64,000 nt of DNA, taken from positions 124,001-188,000 of the forward strand of contig JADKHH010000003.1 in NCBI GenBank assembly GCA_016721905.1, in the 5' to 3' direction. Position numbers and translations under genes: made by a program. Under the pieces are notes generated by a model. The model did no database searches. It was not told the DNA's origin and was given only the letters and a program-made list of their open reading frames with translations. Position 1 is the first letter of the stretch. Each line of letters starts with the position of its first letter. Shown here piece by piece: positions 27,482 through 37,400 of this stretch. The DNA is from Candidatus Opimibacter skivensis. GTDB lineage: Bacteria; Bacteroidota; Bacteroidia; Chitinophagales; Saprospiraceae.

Positions 27482-27603
27482 CATTGGTGGATTGGCACGT
27501 CCAGTACTTTTTTTTCATGCCCTGACGTTTTTTACTTGACTTTGGTTGAGAAAGTTGGTACATTTCATGTAGAAAGCTATAAGAACCATTTTAAGATTAG
27601 AGA

Positions 27604-28515
27604 TTGAATCAGGCAGAATTGTTGACGGGATTTAGGGATTACCTGCAATACGAGAGAAGATATTCGGTGCATACCTGTGAGGGTTATCTCAGTGATATCA
27701 GCCAGTTTTCTGCATTCCTGCATCTGCAATACGGGGAGGATGACCTTAAAAAAGTAACTCATCAGCACATACGGAGTTGGGTGGTGGCTCTTTTAGGCCA
27801 GAAAAACCAGACTGTTTCCATCAGGAGAAAATTGTCTTCCCTGACACATCTATTTAAATGGATGAGACGTAAAGCCTGGATAAGCCACAATCCACTTCAA
27901 AAAGTACACCTTCCCAAGATTCCCGAAAGATTACCCAAAGCCATACCAGAGAAAGTCCTGCAAGGTTTGTGGGCAACCTTATCCGAAAGAAACGTCGATT
28001 TCAATTATACAAAGCTTCGCGATCAAGCTATCGTTGCATTGCTTTATGGATCCGGACTGCGTAGAAGTGAGCTGATCAACCTCAGATGGGACCATGTGGA
28101 TGCATCACGGGGAATTCTCCGTATTACGGGTAAAGGCCGCAAATACAGACAGGTGCCAGTTAGCAAGGACGTAGTGAAGCTTTTAAGCCAATTAAAGCAA
28201 ATGGGTGGTGAACCCGGAACTGAGGAAGCTCATGTAATTCTGACGGATTCCTTCAAACCATGTTATCCAAAATTCGTTTATAACAGGGTGGTGGAGATTT
28301 TGGGTACGGTAACAACTGCAGATAAGAAAAGCCCTCATGTATTGAGGCATAGTATGGCAACCCATTTGATGGATCATGGTGCCGAGCTAAACGCGGTTAA
28401 GGAGATTCTTGGGCATTCAAGCCTTGCTGCCACACAAGTGTATACACATAATTCAATAGCCCGGATCAAGGAGGTGTACCGGCAGGCGCATCCTTCTGCC
28501 GGTAAGAAGCAATGA
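27604..28515 (+). CDS. xerC: Tyrosine recombinase XerC/XerD
   Basis: Resolves chromosome dimers at dif. The 303-residue protein has the N-terminal SAM-like core-binding domain (about 1-85) and the catalytic domain with all the active-site residues: Arg in GLRRSEL, Lys in GKGRK, His and Arg in HVLRH, His in LGHSS and the nucleophile Tyr in YTHN. The start is a TTG, as no in-frame ATG lies upstream; the protein aligns from MNQAELLTGF. It stands just before hpf and the tRNA-tuf cluster, a place where Bacteroidota commonly carry a xer gene, so a housekeeping role fits better than an integrase. Confidence 0.9.
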   Translation: MNQAELLTGFRDYLQYERRYSVHTCEGYLSDISQFSAFLHLQYGEDDLKKVTHQHIRSWVVALLGQKNQTVSIRRKLSSLTHLFKWMRRKAWISHNPLQKVHLPKIPERLPKAIPEKVLQGLWATLSERNVDFNYTKLRDQAIVALLYGSGLRRSELINLRWDHVDASRGILRITGKGRKYRQVPVSKDVVKLLSQLKQMGGEPGTEEAHVILTDSFKPCYPKFVYNRVVEILGTVTTADKKSPHVLRHSMATHLMDHGAELNAVKEILGHSSLAATQVYTHNSIARIKEVYRQAHPSAGKKQ

Positions 28516-28561
28516 AAATATAGATTTTGATTTTAATCATTAACGGATAAATACTTTACAT

Positions 28562-28888
28562 ATGAAGATTCACCTAACGGCTGTTCACTTTGACGCAGAC
28601 CAGAAACTTGTAGATTATATCGATAAGAAGACCTCCAAACTCAGTCAGTTTTTTGACAGGATCACGGATGCGCAGGTTTCTCTTAAGTTGGAGAATTCAG
28701 GTCAGGTCAGGGACAAAATAGTGGAATTGAAACTTATGGTTCCCGGAGATATCCTCGTGGCTAAGGAAACGAGTAAAACCTTTGAAGCAGCAACAGATGC
28801 TGTGGTTGACAACATGAAGAGGCAGCTAAGTAAGCACAAGGAAAGGCTTCAAAACAAGGCACATTCGGCCAAGACTTCGTCCACATAG
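28562..28888 (+). CDS. hpf: Ribosome hibernation-promoting factor (HPF/RaiA family, short form)
   Basis: A 108-residue single-domain protein that binds the 30S decoding region and shuts ribosomes down in stationary phase. The beta-alpha-beta-beta-beta-alpha pattern is visible: MKIHLTAVHFDADQKLVDYI, IDKKTSKLSQFF, then AATDAVVDNMKRQLSKHKERL near the end. It lacks the C-terminal dimerisation domain of long HPF, so it is the short type. It starts 46 bp after xerC and precedes the tRNA/tuf block. Confidence 0.93.
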   Translation: MKIHLTAVHFDADQKLVDYIDKKTSKLSQFFDRITDAQVSLKLENSGQVRDKIVELKLMVPGDILVAKETSKTFEAATDAVVDNMKRQLSKHKERLQNKAHSAKTSST

Positions 28889-28931
28889 AAAATTATTGGC
28901 GTCCAATCATATTAAAATCTTAGAATAGTTA

Positions 28932-28939
28932 TATCTTTG
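28932..28939 (+). promoter_or_regulatory. -7 promoter box of the tRNA-tuf operon
   Basis: TATCTTTG, an exact TAnnTTTG match, in the 282-bp space between hpf and the first tRNA. The predicted start near 28943 lies at a small hairpin (GCTTTC / GAAAGC, about 28945-28959) and would give a precursor leader of about 230 nt. No clear -33 element is present. Confidence 0.5.
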
Positions 28940-29170
28940 CATTCGCTTTCGGGGAAAGCCCTGGAAAAGTATATATAATTCATTGATATACAGACTAATA
29001 ACCTAGGTTATATCATGTCTGTGTCCAAAGGATTGAATATCCATTTTGAAAGGTGAATGTGACTTTCGCTACTCCCTGTTTGATTTTAGGGTTCATTTAA
29101 TTGTAGACGCTGAAAGATCAGGTAAGCTCTTTGGGGATTCACCAGGAGGGCTACAAGACTTTTTTCATAA

Positions 29171-29243
29171 GCCAGTGTAGCTCAGTTGGTAGAGCAGCTG
29201 ATTTGTAATCAGCTGGTCGGGGGTTCGAGTCCCTCTACTGGCT
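29171..29243 (+). tRNA. tRNA-Thr (TGT)
   Basis: A 73-nt cloverleaf beginning GCCAGTGTAGCTCAG; anticodon stem GCTGA/TCAGC with loop TTTGTAA, anticodon TGT. The acceptor pairs with TACTGGC and the discriminator is T. First of four tRNAs ahead of tuf. Confidence 0.97.
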
Positions 29244-29282
29244 CAACCGTCATTAGACAGGGAAGGGAACACAAAATTGTGA

Positions 29283-29365
29283 GGGGGTGCGCCGGAGTTG
29301 GAGAGCCGGGCCAGACTGTAAATCTGGTGTCTCTGACTGAATAGGTTCGAGTCCTATCACCCCCA
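29283..29365 (+). tRNA. tRNA-Tyr (GTA)
   Basis: An 83-nt class II tRNA: acceptor GGGGGTG/CACCCCC, anticodon loop CTGTAAA (GTA) and the long variable arm expected of bacterial tRNA-Tyr. Discriminator A. CCA is not complete in the DNA. Confidence 0.97.
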
Positions 29366-29466
29366 CAATTCGGAGTGCTTGCGAATGTTCAGATTTGAGC
29401 AGATTGGCTTTCACGGTTTTGCCTTGTGGATGGAAACACAGGGTATGATTTGAAAAGAATGAATGT

Positions 29467-29539
29467 GCGGGCGTAGCTCAGTTGGTAGAGCATCAGCCTT
29501 CCAAGCTGAGGGTCGAGGGTTCGAGTCTCTTCGCCCGCT
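29467..29539 (+). tRNA. tRNA-Gly (TCC)
   Basis: A 73-nt cloverleaf, acceptor GCGGGCG/CGCCCGC, anticodon loop CTTCCAA (TCC), discriminator T. It reads GGA and GGG codons. Confidence 0.97.
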
Positions 29540-29570
29540 CACTTTTACCGCGACGAAGGTTGTGGTATCA

Positions 29571-29642
<72 letters not shown>

Positions 29643-29722
29643 CAGACGCTTATCACCACAAGGATCAAAGTATAATCAGAAATCAGTATTTCGTTAATTA
29701 ATATCTTTTAAAAACAACATCA

Positions 29723-30919
29723 ATGGCAAAAGAAACCTTTCAGCGGACCAAGCCTCACGTAAACATCGGTACTATTGGTCACGTAGATCACGGGAAGACG
29801 ACCCTCACAGCTGCGATTACCTCCGTACTGTCGGACATGGGTTTGGCTAAGAAAGCATCATACGATTCTATCGATGCTGCTCCTGAAGAAAAAGAAAGAG
29901 GTATTACAATCAATACAGCTCACGTAGAGTACGAGACGGTAGCCCGTCACTATGCACACGTGGATTGTCCAGGCCACGCTGACTATGTAAAGAACATGGT
30001 TACCGGTGCTGCTCAGATGGATGGTGCTATCCTGGTAGTTGCCGCCACTGATGGACCGATGCCTCAGACCCGCGAGCACATCCTGCTTGCTCGTCAGGTT
30101 GGTGTACCTAAGATCGTAGTATTTATGAACAAGGTAGACCTCGTCGATGATGCAGAAATGCTCGAGCTTGTTGAAATGGAAGTTCGTGAACTTCTTGAGC
30201 AATATGGCTTCGATGGCAACAACTCTGCTATCATTAAAGGTTCTGCGTTGAAAGCACTCGAAGGCGAAGCCGGTGGAGTAGCTTCTATCAAAGAACTCAT
30301 GGACGCAGTTGACGTTCAGATCCCTAACCCGGTTCGTGAAATCGACAAGCCATTCCTTATGCCTGTAGAGGACGTATTCTCTATCACAGGTCGTGGTACA
30401 GTGGCTACCGGTCGTATCGAGCGCGGTGTGATCAACACAGGTGATACAGTTCAGATCATCGGTATGATGAAAGAAGGTGAAAAGCCGCTTACATCAACTG
30501 TTACCGGGGTTGAGATGTTCCGTAAGATCCTTGACAGAGGTGAAGCTGGCGATAACGCTGGTCTCCTCCTCAGAGGTATTGAAAAGGACCAGATCCACCG
30601 TGGAATGGTTATCTGCAAGCCAGATTCTGTAAAACCACACAAGAAATTCAAGTGCGAAGTATATGTACTTGGAAAAGATGAAGGTGGCCGTCATACACCA
30701 TTTTTCAATGGTTACCGTCCACAGTTTTATTTCCGTACAACTGACGTAACAGGTGATTGCAAATTGCCTGAAGGTGTTGAAATGGTTATGCCAGGTGACA
30801 ACGTTGCCCTGGAAGTAACCCTTATCAATACCATCGCTATGGAGAAAGGTCTTCGTTTCGCTATCCGCGAAGGTGGACGTACCGTAGGTGCAGGTCAGGT
30901 TACAGAAATTCTCGACTAG
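29723..30919 (+). CDS. tuf: Elongation factor Tu
   Basis: Delivers aminoacyl-tRNA to the ribosome as a GTP complex. The 398-residue protein carries the P-loop GHVDHGKTT, switch II DCPGHADY, NKVD and the SALKALEG guanine loop, then domains 2 and 3 (GRVERG-like GRIERG, and the C-terminal GRTVGAGQVTEILD). It sits between tRNA-Thr(GGT) and tRNA-Trp, co-oriented, so it is probably processed from a mixed tRNA-mRNA transcript. A strong hairpin follows the stop codon. Codon choice (GGT, CGT, GTA, CCG-poor) is typical of a highly expressed gene here. Confidence 0.99.
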   Translation: MAKETFQRTKPHVNIGTIGHVDHGKTTLTAAITSVLSDMGLAKKASYDSIDAAPEEKERGITINTAHVEYETVARHYAHVDCPGHADYVKNMVTGAAQMDGAILVVAATDGPMPQTREHILLARQVGVPKIVVFMNKVDLVDDAEMLELVEMEVRELLEQYGFDGNNSAIIKGSALKALEGEAGGVASIKELMDAVDVQIPNPVREIDKPFLMPVEDVFSITGRGTVATGRIERGVINTGDTVQIIGMMKEGEKPLTSTVTGVEMFRKILDRGEAGDNAGLLLRGIEKDQIHRGMVICKPDSVKPHKKFKCEVYVLGKDEGGRHTPFFNGYRPQFYFRTTDVTGDCKLPEGVEMVMPGDNVALEVTLINTIAMEKGLRFAIREGGRTVGAGQVTEILD

Positions 30920-30949
30920 TACCATTAATTAAAGAATACTGATTACAGT

Positions 30950-30995
30950 TCCGGCAGGTAAGTTGCCAAAGGGAAATTTACCTGCCGGATTCTTT
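30950..30995 (+). terminator. Hairpin terminator or attenuator after tuf
   Basis: A 12-bp perfect stem (TCCGGCAGGTAA with TTACCTGCCGGA) with a 16-nt loop, then TTCTTT. It would end or reduce transcription between tuf and tRNA-Trp, separating tuf from the secE-rpoC genes. Confidence 0.75.
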
Positions 30996-31056
30996 CAATA
31001 ATCCCTTTTATATCAGGAAGTATCTTAAACCGATCGGACCGTATATAAATGTGTTT

Positions 31057-31132
<76 letters not shown>

Positions 31133-31192
31133 ATGATAAAGTAGACCGTTGAATATGAAATTGAGCGGAATTTTTAGAAGCAATTAAAGACG

Positions 31193-31381
31193 ATGGAACA
31201 GATTAAATTATATCTCATCGAGAGTTACAACGAGCTGGTCAACAAAGTGACCTGGCCTACGTGGGCAAATCTCCTGGGAAGTACCAGAGTTGTTTTAGTG
31301 GGTTCATTGATTATTGCCCTGATCGTACTCCTGATGGATGCCTTCAGCAAGCAATTGACCAGCCTACTTTATAATATATAA
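31193..31381 (+). CDS. secE: Preprotein translocase subunit SecE
   Basis: The small clamp subunit of the SecYEG channel. The 62-residue, single-spanning form has the conserved amphipathic YNELVNKVTWPTW followed by one membrane helix (about residues 32-52), the minimal SecE of most bacteria. It is 11 bp upstream of nusG and starts the secE-nusG-rplKAJL-rpoBC run. Confidence 0.96.
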   Translation: MEQIKLYLIESYNELVNKVTWPTWANLLGSTRVVLVGSLIIALIVLLMDAFSKQLTSLLYNI

Positions 31382-31392
31382 TTCAGCACAAA

Positions 31393-31941
31393 ATGTCTGA
31401 AGGCAAAAAGTGGTATTCATTACGTGTGATTTCCGGTAAGGAGCGCAAGATCAAAGAGCGCATCGAACTGGAGATCAAAAGAGCAGGCTGGGACGATGTC
31501 GTCACCCAGGTGCTCGTGCCTTCAGAAAAAGTATATAAAATCCGTAATGGGAAGAAGGTAATCCTTGATCGGAATATCCTCCCGGGATATATTTTGCTTG
31601 AAGCGGATCCTGAACGATTCTCCGCAGAGATTGTTCAAGGTATCTCTAACATGCCAAATGTGATTCATTTCCTTGGCCGCCAGTCTCCGATCCCCATGCA
31701 GGAGAGTGAGGCTAACCGAATGCTCGGCAAGGTAGATGATTCGCAAGGTTTAGTTGAATCCATGGTAGAGCCATTTATCGAAGGAGAAATGGTCAAGATC
31801 ATCGATGGTCCTTTCAACGATTTCGTTGGAGATATCAAAGAGATCAACGAAGAAAAGAAGAAATTGAAGGTAATCGTTAAGATTTTCGGCAGGGGAACAG
31901 AGGTGGAGCTCAACTTTATGCAGGTTGAGAAAACTTCTTAA
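31393..31941 (+). CDS. nusG: Transcription termination/antitermination protein NusG
   Basis: A 182-residue RNA polymerase-bound factor that aids elongation, couples to ribosomes and helps Rho. The NGN domain (about 1-115: WYSLRVISGKERKIKERIE, LPGYILLEAD) is followed by the KOW motif (VKIIDGPFNDFVGDI, about 134-148). Length and order are standard. Confidence 0.97.
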   Translation: MSEGKKWYSLRVISGKERKIKERIELEIKRAGWDDVVTQVLVPSEKVYKIRNGKKVILDRNILPGYILLEADPERFSAEIVQGISNMPNVIHFLGRQSPIPMQESEANRMLGKVDDSQGLVESMVEPFIEGEMVKIIDGPFNDFVGDIKEINEEKKKLKVIVKIFGRGTEVELNFMQVEKTS

Positions 31942-31978
31942 GAATCAGTTAATTAGACAATAATATCTGAAGTCAATT

Positions 31979-32434
31979 ATGGCAAAGGAAATAGAAACAT
32001 TCATCAAATTGCAGGTAAAGGGCGGTGCTGCTAATCCAGCTCCTCCTGTAGGTCCAGCATTAGGTTCCAAGGGTGTCAACATCATGGAGTTCTGCAAACG
32101 ATTTAATGCACGTACCCAGGATACTCCAGGCAAGCTTGTTCCCGTGATTATAACTGTTTACAAGGATAAGTCATTTGAGTTCGAACTCAAGACAGTCCCT
32201 GCAGCCGTTCAATTACTAGAGGCTTCAAAAATCAAATCAGGTTCAGCTGAACCAAACCGTAAGAAGGTAGGAACAGTATCCTGGGAACAGGTGACCACTA
32301 TCGCACAGGATAAGATGGCAGACCTTAATGCATTCTCACTTACCTCTGCTATCAGTATGGTAGCCGGTACAGCAAGAAGCATGGGACTGACCGTTACCGG
32401 CACTCCTCCGGAAGGAATCGTGGCGAAAGTATAA
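31979..32434 (+). CDS. rplK: 50S ribosomal protein L11
   Basis: A 151-residue protein of the GTPase-associated centre. The proline-rich ANPAPPVGPALG near residues 18-29 and the C-terminal rRNA-binding domain with GTARSMGLTVTGTPP are diagnostic. It begins 37 bp after nusG. Confidence 0.98.
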   Translation: MAKEIETFIKLQVKGGAANPAPPVGPALGSKGVNIMEFCKRFNARTQDTPGKLVPVIITVYKDKSFEFELKTVPAAVQLLEASKIKSGSAEPNRKKVGTVSWEQVTTIAQDKMADLNAFSLTSAISMVAGTARSMGLTVTGTPPEGIVAKV

Positions 32435-32553
32435 TAGGTTGAATTTAATCACGTTCAGAAAGTTGAGCGTGTGACCATAAGAAATCATTTATTCAAAAGG
32501 GAGTAACCCTGCAATAGCATTGGGTTGCGCCAAAACCTTTAAAACAATTTTGA

Positions 32554-33243
32554 ATGGCTAAGCTTAGCAAAAAAATGGCTATCGCTGTCAAGAAAGTCGA
32601 TAGCAATAAGCTTTATGATCTCACAGAGGCCATGAAGCTTGTGAAAGAAGTCAATGTTACCAAATTTGACTCTTCAGTAGATCTCCATATCCGTCTGGGT
32701 GTGGACCCAAGGAAAGCCGATCAGGCTATCCGGGGAACGGTAAGTCTTCCTCACGGAACCGGTAAGACAAAGAAAGTACTTGTACTCTGTACCCCTGACA
32801 AAGTTCAGGAGGCTCTCGGTGCTGGTGCGGATTTTGCTGGACTGGATGAGTATATCACTAAGATCCAGGAAGGATGGACAGGCATCGATGTCATCGTAGC
32901 TATGCCTTCAGTGATGGCTCAGGTTGGTAAAGTTGGTAGAATCCTCGGTCCAAGAGGTTTGATGCCAAATCCAAAATCAGGTACAGTAACCATGGATATC
33001 GCCGGTGCTGTTCAGGAAGTAAAGGCTGGTAAAATCGCTTTCCGCGTTGATAAATTTGGTATTATCCATTCGCCTGTAGGTCGTGTGTCTTTTACTGCTG
33101 AGAAACTGCAGGAAAATGCGCTTGAACTCCTGCATACAATCCAGCGATTGAAACCAAGCAGTGCGAAAGGTACCTACATGCGTACAATCTCTGTGGCCTC
33201 TACCATGAGCCCAGGTATCAACGTAGATCCTAAAGTTGTTTAA
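32554..33243 (+). CDS. rplA: 50S ribosomal protein L1
   Basis: A 229-residue protein of the L1 stalk, also the translational repressor of the L11 operon in model bacteria. Conserved DPRKADQ, GRILGPRGLMPNPKSGTV and FRVDKFGIIHSPVG are present. It is separated from rplK by 119 bp, longer than usual, in which no L1-binding mimic could be assigned with confidence. Confidence 0.98.
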   Translation: MAKLSKKMAIAVKKVDSNKLYDLTEAMKLVKEVNVTKFDSSVDLHIRLGVDPRKADQAIRGTVSLPHGTGKTKKVLVLCTPDKVQEALGAGADFAGLDEYITKIQEGWTGIDVIVAMPSVMAQVGKVGRILGPRGLMPNPKSGTVTMDIAGAVQEVKAGKIAFRVDKFGIIHSPVGRVSFTAEKLQENALELLHTIQRLKPSSAKGTYMRTISVASTMSPGINVDPKVV

Positions 33244-33290
33244 TCCATATCGGCATTCCTAACGAGCAGATCATCTAAAACCATAGTACG

Positions 33291-33818
33291 ATGAACAAAC
33301 AAGAAAAAAATCAGGTCATTCAGGAGTTGCGCGAGAAATTCGACAACAGTTCCTTTATATATTTTACAGATGCGTCTTCCATGACTGTAGCCCAGGTCAA
33401 CAAACTCCGCCGGATGTGTTTCCAGCAGGGTATTGAAATGACCGTGGTAAAAAACACCCTGGCCCGTAAAGCCATGGAGAGTTTAGGCGACGAGCGTGGA
33501 TTTGCGCCGGTGTACGCAGCACTTGAAGGACCGACAGCGATCATGTTGACGGAAACTGCAAATGCACCTGCAAAACTCATTAAGGAGTTTCGTAAGGACG
33601 GCAAAAGGCCTGTATTAAAAGCGGCCTACATTGACAGTGATGTTTTCTTTGGCGATGAGCACCTTGACACATTGATTGCGCTCAAATCTAAAGAAGAACT
33701 CGTTGGTGACATTATCATGCTTCTCCAGTCTCCGGCCAAGAATGTTATCTCTGCCCTCAAATCAGGTGGCAGTACGATTGCAGGATTGCTCAAGACGTTG
33801 GAGGAACGTGCATCCTAA
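33291..33818 (+). CDS. rplJ: 50S ribosomal protein L10
   Basis: A 175-residue base of the L7/L12 stalk. Conserved pattern: an N-terminal rRNA-binding domain (YFTDASSMTVAQVNKLRRM, VVKNTLARKA) and a C-terminal helix that holds L12 dimers. The 47-bp gap after rplA is short, so the long regulatory L10 leader known from E. coli is not here. Confidence 0.97.
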   Translation: MNKQEKNQVIQELREKFDNSSFIYFTDASSMTVAQVNKLRRMCFQQGIEMTVVKNTLARKAMESLGDERGFAPVYAALEGPTAIMLTETANAPAKLIKEFRKDGKRPVLKAAYIDSDVFFGDEHLDTLIALKSKEELVGDIIMLLQSPAKNVISALKSGGSTIAGLLKTLEERAS

Positions 33819-33879
33819 GGCTTCCAAGTTTTCAACCATATTAATCCAATTTTGACAATTACTTTAAAAAAACAAAAAC

Positions 33880-34260
33880 ATGGCAGACGTTAAATCATTG
33901 GCCGAGCAGTTAGTAAACCTTACAGTGAAAGAGGTTTCTGAACTGGCTAACATTCTGAAATCTGATTACGGTATCGAACCTGCTGCAGCTGCAGTAGCTG
34001 TAGCCGCTCCGAATGCCGGAGGTGGTGCTGCAGCAGCTCCTGTTGAAAAAACAGAATTCGACATCTTTTTGAAGAATGCTGGTGGCAACAAACTACAGGT
34101 AGTGAAGGAAGTAAAGACATTACTCGGACTTGGCCTTAAAGAAGCTAAAGACCTGGTAGACGGTGCTCCTGCAATGCTGAAGCAAGGTGCTCCTAAGGAC
34201 GAAGCCAATTCTGTAAAGGCAGCTCTCGAGGCAGCCGGTGCAGAAGTGGAGCTTAAATAA
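33880..34260 (+). CDS. rplL: 50S ribosomal protein L7/L12
   Basis: A 126-residue stalk protein that recruits translational GTPases. It has the N-terminal dimerisation helix, an Ala/Gly/Pro hinge (about 35-55) and the C-terminal domain (EFDIFLKNAGGNKLQVVKEV, LGLKEAKDLVDGAP). An intercistronic hairpin separates it from rpoB. Confidence 0.98.
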   Translation: MADVKSLAEQLVNLTVKEVSELANILKSDYGIEPAAAAVAVAAPNAGGGAAAAPVEKTEFDIFLKNAGGNKLQVVKEVKTLLGLGLKEAKDLVDGAPAMLKQGAPKDEANSVKAALEAAGAEVELK

Positions 34261-34363
34261 GCACGTCAGAGGGGGGAGCCCCTGTATTACTTCATCTTAA
34301 ACTGATATCACCAAAACTAAAGGTGCATCTTTGAGATATTCCATTGTATTCATACAAGGCTCG

Positions 34364-34390
34364 GCCGGAAGGTGTATTCCATCTTCCGGC
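34364..34390 (+). promoter_or_regulatory. Intercistronic hairpin between rplL and rpoB
   Basis: An 8-bp perfect stem GCCGGAAG/CTTCCGGC with an 11-nt loop, in the 193-bp gap before rpoB. It has no T tract, so it is not a full terminator; an RNA-processing site or partial attenuator, as between these genes in E. coli, is the likely use. Confidence 0.5.
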
Positions 34391-34453
34391 TCAGCTATTT
34401 ATGTCAGCTTGAATTTGGCTCAAGAGAGTTTTCATCCTAAATCGTAACCATCC

Positions 34454-37400
34454 ATGGCCGGTAACGCTGTTGTTAAATCCCATACGAAAGAAAGGGTCAA
34501 TTTTGGAAAAATTGACCTCAATACCCAATACCCGGACTTCCTGGAAATCCAGTTGAAATCATTCCAGGAGTTTTTCCAGTTGGAAACTACGCCTGAAAAC
34601 AGGAACAGTGAAGGACTCTACAAAGTGTTTCAGGAAAACTTCCCGATCTCGGATGCCAGAAGCATCTTCGTGCTGGAATTCCTGGATTACTTTATCGATC
34701 CTCCCCGCTACAAGATCGAAGAGTGTATGCACCGTGGATTGACATACAGTGTGCCCCTCAAAGCCAAACTCAGGTTGAGCTGTAATGACGAAGAGCATAT
34801 TGACTTTGAAACCATCGTACAGGATGTATTCCTCGGAAACATCCCATACATGACCCCAAAGGGAACCTTTGTGATCAATGGCGCTGAGCGTGTCATCGTT
34901 TCTCAGCTACACAGGTCACCAGGTGTTTTCTTCAGCCAGTCCTACCACCCCAACGGCACTAAGATATACTCCGCCCGTGTCATACCTTTCAAGGGTGCAT
35001 GGATGGAATTTGCTACAGACATCAACAATGTCATGTATGCCTATATCGACAGGAAGAAGAAATTCCCTGTCACCACCTTATTAAGGGCTATCGGCTTTGA
35101 CTCTGACCGTGAAATCTTAAGCTTGTTTGAATTGGCTGAAGAAGTCAAGGTAAACAAAGCTGCTTTAAAAAAGGCGATCGGCAGAAAACTCGCAGCCCGT
35201 ATTCTTCGCAAATGGACTGAAGATTTCGTTGATGAGGATACAGCTGAAGTTGTAACCATCGAACGTAACGAAATCATTTTGGAGCGTGACGTGATCATTG
35301 ATGAGGACCATATCGACATGATCCTCGAAGCTAATGAGTCTACCATCATCCTTCAACGCGAAGATATAGGTGAAGATTATTCGATCATCTATAACACCCT
35401 TCAGAAAGACCCCACCAGCTCCGAAATGGAAGCGGTGCAATACATATACCGTCAGCTCAGGGGTTCAGATCCCCCGGATGAGGAAACAGCCCGTGGTATC
35501 ATCGACAAATTGTTCTTCTCAGATAAGAGATACAACCTCGGTGATGTAGGCCGTTATAAAATCAACAGGAAACTGGATATCAATATCGATAAGGAAACAC
35601 TGGTACTGACCAAGGAGGATATTATCTCCATCGTCAAATACCTCGTGAGCCTTACCAACCAGAAAGCAGAGTTGGATGATATTGATCACCTTTCCAACAG
35701 AAGGGTAAGAACTGTAGGCGAACAATTATATGCGCAGTTTGGTGTTGGTCTCGCCAGGATGGCAAGGACTATACGTGAGCGTATGAACGTACGTGACAAC
35801 GAAGTCTTTACTCCTATTGACCTGATCAATGCGCGTACATTGTCATCTGTGATCAACTCGTTTTTCGGAACCAGCCAATTGTCACAGTTTCTGGATCAGA
35901 CGAATCCATTGTCTGAAATTACGCACAAGCGTAGGATTTCAGCCCTCGGCCCAGGTGGTCTCTCAAGAGAGCGCGCAGGTTTTGAGGTTCGGGACGTACA
36001 CTATTCGCATTATGGTCGCCTTTGTACCATTGAGACACCAGAAGGACCAAACATCGGTCTGATCTCTACACTCTGCGTACATGCCAAGATCAATAAGATG
36101 GGCTTCCTCGAAACACCATACAGACGTGTTTCTGAAGGCAAGGTCGTGCTGAAAGGCAATGCAGAATACCTCACCGCAGAAGGAGAGGATTACCTGAAAA
36201 TCGCACAGGCCAATACCCCGATTGATAAGACCGGTCTGTTTATGACCGACAGGATCAAGTCAAGGGAGCATGGTGATTTTCCAATGTTGGGCCCAGAGGA
36301 AATTGAATATATGGACGTAGCACCAAACCAGATTGTTGGTGTATCTGCTTCCCTGATTCCTTTCCTTGAAAATGATGATGCTAACCGTGCGTTGATGGGA
36401 TCAAACATGCAACGTCAGGCTGTGCCTTTGATCAAACCTGCTTCACCAATCGTTGGTACAGGTCTTGAAGCTAAGGTGGCGCTTGACAGTCGTATGCTGA
36501 TCAACGCTGAAGGTCCAGGCGCAGTGCAGTATGTGGATGCTACCAGGATCACCATCAAGTATGACCGGTCTGAAGAAGATCAATTGGTCAGCTTTGAAGA
36601 TGATCTGAAAACATATTACCTCACCAAATTCCAGCGCACCAACCAGGGTACCTGTATCAACCTAAAACCAATCGTCAAGAAAGGGGACAGGGTGAAAGAA
36701 GGTACAATCCTTTGCGATGGATATGCAACTGAGAAAGGAGAGTTAGCGCTAGGTCAAAACCTCAAAGTGGCTTTCATGCCATGGAAGGGTTACAACTTTG
36801 AGGATGCTATCGTGGTATCTGAGCGGATTGTAAAAGAGGACATCTTTACCTCGGTACACATCGAAAGTTTTGAACTCGAGGTACGGGATACAAAACTTGG
36901 TGAAGAAGAATTGACAAATGACATTCCAAACGTAAGTGAGGAAGCTACCAAGGACCTTGATGAGAACGGTATCATCCGTGTGGGTGCAGGTGTGAAGGAA
37001 GGAGATATCCTCATCGGTAAGATTACACCAAAGGGAGAGACAGATCCTACACCGGAAGAAAAACTCCTCAGGGCGATTTTTGGTGACAAGGCTGGTGATG
37101 TCAAAGACGCATCATTTACTGCGCCTCCATCTACAGATGGTGTCGTGATTGACAAGCAGTTATTTGCTCGTGCCAAGAAGGATAAATTCCAGAAAGCACA
37201 GGAGAAGAAACTGATCGATCAGCTCGATGACAAACATTCTGTAGCGATCAATGAACTCAAGACACTTTTGATTGATAAATTATCTGTGTTGATCAAAGGC
37301 CAGTCATCTAATGGTGTGAAATCCATCTATGGTGAAGTGGTCATCAACAAAGGCAATAAGTTTACACCAAAGGTGCTCAAGACCATCGACTTCAGCCAGA

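Noticed and set aside
27604..28515. xerC as the integrase of a genomic island
   Set aside because: No att-like repeats or cargo; the surroundings are the conserved hpf-tRNA-tuf block, so a housekeeping recombinase fits.
33244..33290. L10-type autoregulatory leader before rplJ
   Set aside because: Only 47 bp and no stable fold visible; cannot hold the known leader.
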